Positions 59,889-64,000 of a DNA stretch of 64,000 nucleotides are shown here, one piece after another (within the stretch, counting starts at the first letter, position 1; each line of letters opens with the position of its first letter). The translations under genes were made by a program, and so were the position numbers. Below the pieces are notes generated by a model, which was not told where the DNA came from, did not search any database, and saw only the letters and a list, made by a program, of their open reading frames with translations. Source of the DNA: Cavia porcellus (lineage: Eukaryota > Chordata > Mammalia > Rodentia > Caviidae); contig NW_026947489.1 in assembly GCF_034190915.1 (NCBI RefSeq), positions 54,746,001 to 54,810,000 of the forward strand, in the 5' to 3' direction.

Positions 59889-61234
59889 ACTGACCATTGT
59901 ACATAATTCTATTTTCTCTGTATGCTTAGCACACCAGTTTTGTGTTGTCTTCTTTTACATTTTTAGTGATTGCCCTCGTGTTTGCAATATACATTTGGAA
60001 GTGATCCAAATTCACTTTTAAAAAGCACTATGGTATGTCATGTGTGCTGCAATTACAGTATAATAACAAAATACCCCTATATCCTTAAACTTGGCCTTTG
60101 TATCACTGATGTCTGATACAGCTCTCTGTATCTATAATTTGGTGTCTGCATTAGTGACTGAGAATTGCTCCAAATTAATGTGCAGCCTTGGAAGTTTCTA
60201 TGGTCACACTCTCACGCTCAGAGAGAACTTCCTCAGGTAAGTCTAGTCTAATAATTTTTCAATTCTATTACAGTATTTTCAATCTCTAGAATCTCTTTTT
60301 TATTATTTCTTAGAATCTGTCTTTGTTTACACTGTCCATCTGTCCCTACATATTTCCCATCATTCCATTAGAGCCTTTAAAAATTCTTTGTCAGCTAATC
60401 CAACATCTATATCACCTGCCTCGGATGCTTTTACTTTTTATTGTACCTTGTAATTTAGTTTTTCAGGGTCTAAAGGCAGACATGTCATATTGAGTATGAG
60501 GAGCTGCAATAAATAGTCCTTTAATAATGCAGTGGTGAGGTCAGGAGAGGGGAAAAGGATTCTGTCTCCCTATTATTAAGTCTTAGTGAGCTTGTGCCCC
60601 TGGAGAGTGAACTTCACAAACTCCTCTTCTTAGGCGGGCCTAAAGGGCTGAAGTTATGTATTTTCCTGTCCCTAGGTAGGTGAGACTTGGATGCAAGAAG
60701 ATTAGGCTTTAGTATTACAATTTCTTCTGTGAGCAGGTCTTATTAAAAATAAAATGTTCTTATGTATTTTAAATTTGTTAACTTTTCTCTCTCCCTGCTG
60801 GACAGAAGAGGGATATTTTTACTTATTTATCTATTTATTTGCTCCTGTAGTCATTTTGTGGGCCCAGTGAATCTTCTGGAAGGAAAACCCTCCCAAGTCT
60901 GAACACCCTGTTTGCTGGGACTCTTACACTGTCTCTCTTTCAGGTTTCTCCACTGAGTCTCATATTGTTCATCAGTTCATTTAGGATTTTGTTTTAACAA
61001 GTCCTGATTCTCTGTACCAACTTGTCCACCTCCCAGATTTCACCCTGTGATTTGCCCTGAGAATGCATCTCTCTGATGGAATATTTTTAATAAAATAAAT
61101 TAACACTGCTCTTCAAACACTTTTCAAACAACAGTATAGATAACTTGAGGAATTATATGAATTTCTCCCTCCTTTTTTATATAATCTTCTATTTTGCACC
61201 ATCTGTAGTTGCTCATAAACAAAGCAATATTTAA

Positions 61235-61380
61235 GCTTGCTCCACTTCATAGTGGAGTACTACTCTGTCATAAAGAAGGATAAACTTGAGGCATTCATAG
61301 GCAAATGGATACAACTTGAGAACATAATGTTAGCTCATGCATTTAAAAAAAGCCATTCTAATTTTTGCACATTGGGCCAG
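61235..61380 (+). mobile_element. L1 LINE 3' fragment, sense
   Basis: 'gtggagtactactctgtcat' 'aaagaaggataaacttgag' and 'gcaaatggatacaacttgag' 'aacataatgttagctcatg' match the sense L1 3' order (gaatattattcagccataaaa ... catggatggaactgga). Confidence 0.7.
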
Positions 61381-62189
61381 AGTGAACACTTGTAAGTTCC
61401 TTACATGGCAGACTACAAGTCAGAAATATATAGTTTAACTTTTAATAATAGCCTTACTGATCAATCAGCTAGCCAGTTTCCTTTACTAGTCATCCCTTGT
61501 GATTCAGTTAAGGGGTGAAAGAGAGAAAGGATTCCAACATATTGTCCTCTGCATACCTTACACAGCACATGTCTATTATTGATTGATTTTCTTTAAAATA
61601 GTATCTGTTATCAGCTTTCTGTTAAAGATTGAGAGATTCATGCACATGTGTTTTTTTCTGACACATCTCATCACCTCTAAGCTTCCAAATCACTTTTGAT
61701 ATTTCTATCCCTGTAAAAACCAAAGGCAGGTCACCAACCTGCACAAGGTTGTGTATCATCTAGCATCCTAGCCAGTGCAATTAAAGCAAAGAAATCATGA
61801 AGAACAAAGAAATCGTGGAGAAAAAAAATTGTTATCAAAAACAAATGTATTAACTCACAGAGGGGGAATGAGCTTTCCAAGCAGGAAGTGCAATCTAGAC
61901 CTTGCAAATCAAAAGATTGGCCAGTTCAACTAAAGGAGAGAACCAGATCAATTTAACTAAAAATTAAAGAGGCAAAGAAATAGTGCCCTGAACCATTGCC
62001 TATAGCTTAATCTTAAAAACTATGACTTGATGAAGAAAAAAACAAATATATGGATGGTTATCCATGGTGTCCAGCCAAGTACACAGGGAACAAAATTCAT
62101 GCCTCCTCTCCACTAAAATTTCTAATTAAACAGTAAGTGTCTAGCTAATAGCTTTAGTCTTACAGAAGAATTGAGAGGATAGGTTTGCT

Positions 62190-62570
62190 TTTTGGAAATT
62201 TTAATCCATGTAAAATAATAAATTATAAAACTAGCCATTTTAAACTGAATAACTCAGTGGCATCTGATGTGTTTATGATTTTGTACAATATCCAAGACTG
62301 ATCTAGTTCCACACATTTCTGTCACCCAGAAGGAAGCCCTGCACCTTCTCGGCACCCCACCTAGCCTTCAGCCTGAACTGTCTTTATGAATTTACTTATT
62401 CTGAATACTTCACATAAATAGAATCACACACTGTGTGGCTTTTTGTACCCGCTTCTTTCTCCTTGCATGTTTTTCAGATTCATCTACTGCTGACTTTCAT
62501 GATTTCTTAAATTCTGACACAAATTAAGAAATTTATTATTTTCCTTCTTCATTCATCACTTCCCTTTGCT
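62190..62570 (-). mobile_element. L1 LINE 3' UTR fragment, antisense
   Basis: On +: 'aactagccattttaaactga' 'ataactcagtggcatctgat', 'tctagttccacacatttctg', 'cacccagaaggaagccctgc', 'acttcacataaatagaatca' and 'cagattcatctactgctg'. This is the standard antisense L1M 3' UTR order. Confidence 0.8.
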
Positions 62571-62684
62571 TCTTATGCTGTATTGCTAATGGTTTGAATC
62601 ACTGCTAGCCCTGAGTGGTGGCGAAATCTTTAGCTTAAAATCATATTAATTATATTCCCTCATACTATCAAAAAGTGAGAATAA

Positions 62685-62800
62685 CTAGACACACACATGT
62701 AGTACCAGCACTCTGGGAAGCTGGGGCAAAATAAAGACAAATTCAAGCCTATCCTGTAGTGAGTTGGTGAGTTTTTGTCTCCAGATAAAAACAGTAAAAA
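62685..62800 (+). mobile_element. B1-type SINE, sense
   Basis: 'cacacacatgtagtaccagc' 'actctgggaagctggggc' then 'aaattcaagcctatcctgta' 'gtgagttggtgag' follows the sense B1 order (gtggcacacgcctttaatcccagcactc ... ggtctacagagtgag). An A-rich segment and a (CA)n follow. Confidence 0.75.
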
Positions 62801-62834
62801 TGTAAAAGTGCTGGGAAGTAGTTCTGTACAAATG

Positions 62835-62839
62835 TACAC

Positions 62840-62884
<45 letters not shown>
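62835..62884. repeat. (CA)20 microsatellite with one CG break
   Basis: CACACACG followed by 40 bp of pure CA (62845-62884), about 35 bp after the B1-type SINE, consistent with growth from a SINE tail. Confidence 0.95.
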
Positions 62885-62886
<2 letters not shown>

Positions 62887-63099
62887 CAACACAGACATAT
62901 AAAATAGATGGCAATGTCAGTAAGAAGATAATGGTGAAATCAACCATGGATTAAAAGAAGTCAGAAACTCTACCTGGAGGTAATTATGATTTATTAGCAT
63001 TTAGTAAAATACAATGTAGGGCTACTATTGTACATCTATATGAAGGTCACTCACCTTGAGATTCACAGTCAGAGAGAATGACTACAACTATATTAGCTA

Positions 63100-63445
63100 C
63101 TTATCAGTCAGCTTTTCCATTGCTGAGACACGATATCTAACACATGTAACTCCAAAGAAGAAAAGCTTACCTTGGTTTAAAGGCTTTAAAAGGTGCTCTC
63201 TATTTGTGGCTCCAAGGAAGAAAATTGGAATAAAAGTGGAGTGGAGGAAAGCTGCTTAATGCATGGCACCTGGGAGCAAAACTGTAAGGCAGTGCCCATC
63301 AACAGAGGCCAAGGACCGGCCACCTCAAAGCCACGATTTCATGTCCAACCCAGACACACCTATAAAATCCAGGCCAATCTACTGGGCACCACAAAAGTAC
63401 CAGGCTGCTACCCTCAGGGTTACAACTCGTGTACTTTACTGCACT
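63100..63445 (-). mobile_element. MaLR-type LTR, antisense
   Basis: On +: 'tatcagtcagcttttccatt' 'gctgagacacgatatctaac' then 'gaagaaaagcttaccttggt' and 'aagccacgatttcatgtcca' 'acccagacacacctataaa' follow the antisense order seen at 29221. Right end uncertain. Confidence 0.55.
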
Positions 63446-63569
63446 GAATTCTTAGACAACAGAAAATGTTAAAACCACAAAACCTAAATCTAAAAGATGA
63501 TGGACTCAAGTCATGGGGTTCATGTGAAATTGAAAAAAGGTGGAAGGTATAAATGAATGCAGATGTAAC

Positions 63570-64000
63570 ATGATTGAAACTTGGGAATTTATTGGGATAT
63601 CAGGAAGAGACAGTGTTGCTTGTACAACACCGTACTGAAGCAGCCCCTGCCCCAGAATGGAGGGCTAATGTGAGAATCTGGAACAATAGCTAGCGTTTCC
63701 GTTGCAAGAGATTCCTGAAAGAGAAGCGGCCACTAAACTTCAGCATGAGTGCATATGGTGACTCATAACTGCTCGCCATCATCTGGCCCACAGGGTTTCC
63801 TCTGATAGTAGAACGTTCTGCTGAATGGACTGCTGTCTTGGACTAATGCCACCCAATGGGACTCCTATCTCTGCTGCGAAGCCAGAAGCCAAGTGGGTGG
63901 TTGACAGAGTCTAGCTCACTCCTCTGGAAATCCTCATGTGGGAAATCAGTTTGTTTCCTAAAACGCCTCCACACTGCTAGAAGGCGCTTCCTAGAGTCAG
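63570..64000. mobile_element. LTR-like block running off the window
   Basis: A GC-richer segment after 63570 ('ggaatttattgggatatcag', 'ccccagaatggagggcta', 'aacgcctccacactgctag') with composition unlike the AT-rich intron. Probably an LTR or retroelement piece in antisense; family unknown and right end outside the window. Confidence 0.3.

Larger units (their letters stand above)
57550..61100 (-). mobile_element. L1/HAL1-type LINE relic, antisense
   Basis: 57700-58150 on + has 'ttttttctgggttctctatt', 'gtagctttgcagtcggtttt', 'gtgggctattctgaattttt', 'gagattgcattgaatctata' and 'gagtcttgtagtttaccttc', the antisense of L1 ORF2 downstream of the reverse transcriptase. 58380-59700 continues toward RT ('atttctttaatacattt', 'ctaactcgctctgaactaca'). 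59960-60600 resembles the 5' region of L1M/HAL1 ('ctcgtgtttgcaatatacat', 'gtcagctaatccaacatcta'). It reads 3' to 5' on +, so it is a nearly full-order copy; frames are destroyed. Ends are approximate. Confidence 0.7.
8287..64000 (+). other. CNTNAP2 intron 13 (5' part)
   Basis: The next Caspr2 exon should continue with residues like DGSPYTWWVGK; no such coding sequence is visible, so the window seems to end inside intron 13. The intron is a palimpsest of L1, L2, MIR, MaLR LTR, B1 and ID insertions plus microsatellites, listed separately. Stretches where I see nothing nameable are 9500-10930, 11130-15299, 16240-19029, 20170-21600, 21830-24841, 37440-40615, 40900-42280, 44000-45550, 47100-48098, 54250-56860 and 61380-62190. 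Confidence 0.8.

Noticed and set aside
62660..62947. 95-codon minus-strand frame with a CVCVCV core
   Set aside because: It is a translated (CA)n tract and B1-type SINE.
1..64000. A new multi-gene biological system
   Set aside because: I searched both strands for gene clusters, paired small frames and regulatory arrays. Everything supported is one CNTNAP2 exon plus intronic repeats.

Overview
This window is mammalian nuclear DNA: AT-rich, with no dense gene content, many simple-sequence tracts and layers of decayed retrotransposons. One protein-coding exon is recognisable, at 8086-8286 on the + strand. Its 67-residue translation, its length of 201 bp and its 1-1 phase fit exon 13 of CNTNAP2 (Caspr2, a neurexin-superfamily axonal adhesion protein). 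CNTNAP2 is among the longest mammalian genes, so one small exon in 64 kb is expected. I read bases 1-8085 as the end of intron 12 and 8287-64000 as part of intron 13. The SINEs point to a rodent: 7SL-derived B1-type copies and tRNA-derived ID-type copies with a 'GGCATAAGCGCCTGCC' core. That ID variant makes me lean to a hystricognath-type rodent (guinea pig / mole-rat / chinchilla group), but this rests on memory and is not proven. || Layout. 1-8085: intron 12, mostly anonymous sequence with old L2-like pieces, one sense MaLR-type LTR and a T31 tract. 8086-8286: the exon with consensus splice sites. 8287-15299: anonymous intron with an unclassified repeat-like block just after the exon. 15300-31640: a run of about 340-415 bp MaLR-type LTRs, mostly antisense to the gene, with purine tracts, a (GAA)28 tract and an antisense L1 piece. 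32180-34060: a sense L1 joined across a large internal deletion. 34213-34900: an antisense retroposed unit with a duplicated 5' segment and a 15-bp target-site duplication. 35745-36540: a solo LTR with a perfect 5-bp target-site duplication. 36880-47100: further L1, MIR, MLT1 and MaLR copies. 49243-49764: a mariner-like transposase relic followed by a young ID SINE; a second ID SINE with target-site duplication lies at 50810-50927. 52745-54250: a long L2 relic. 57550-61100: a large antisense L1/HAL1 relic holding two B1-type inserts. The last kilobase is LTR-like and runs off the window. || Most long open reading frames here lie in intron or repeats and are not genes. I found no bacterial-type genes, CRISPR array, tRNA gene or clear second protein gene, and no evidence of an undescribed multi-gene system. 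The most interesting material is the structure of the retroelements, the long microsatellites and the strand bias of the LTRs relative to CNTNAP2.
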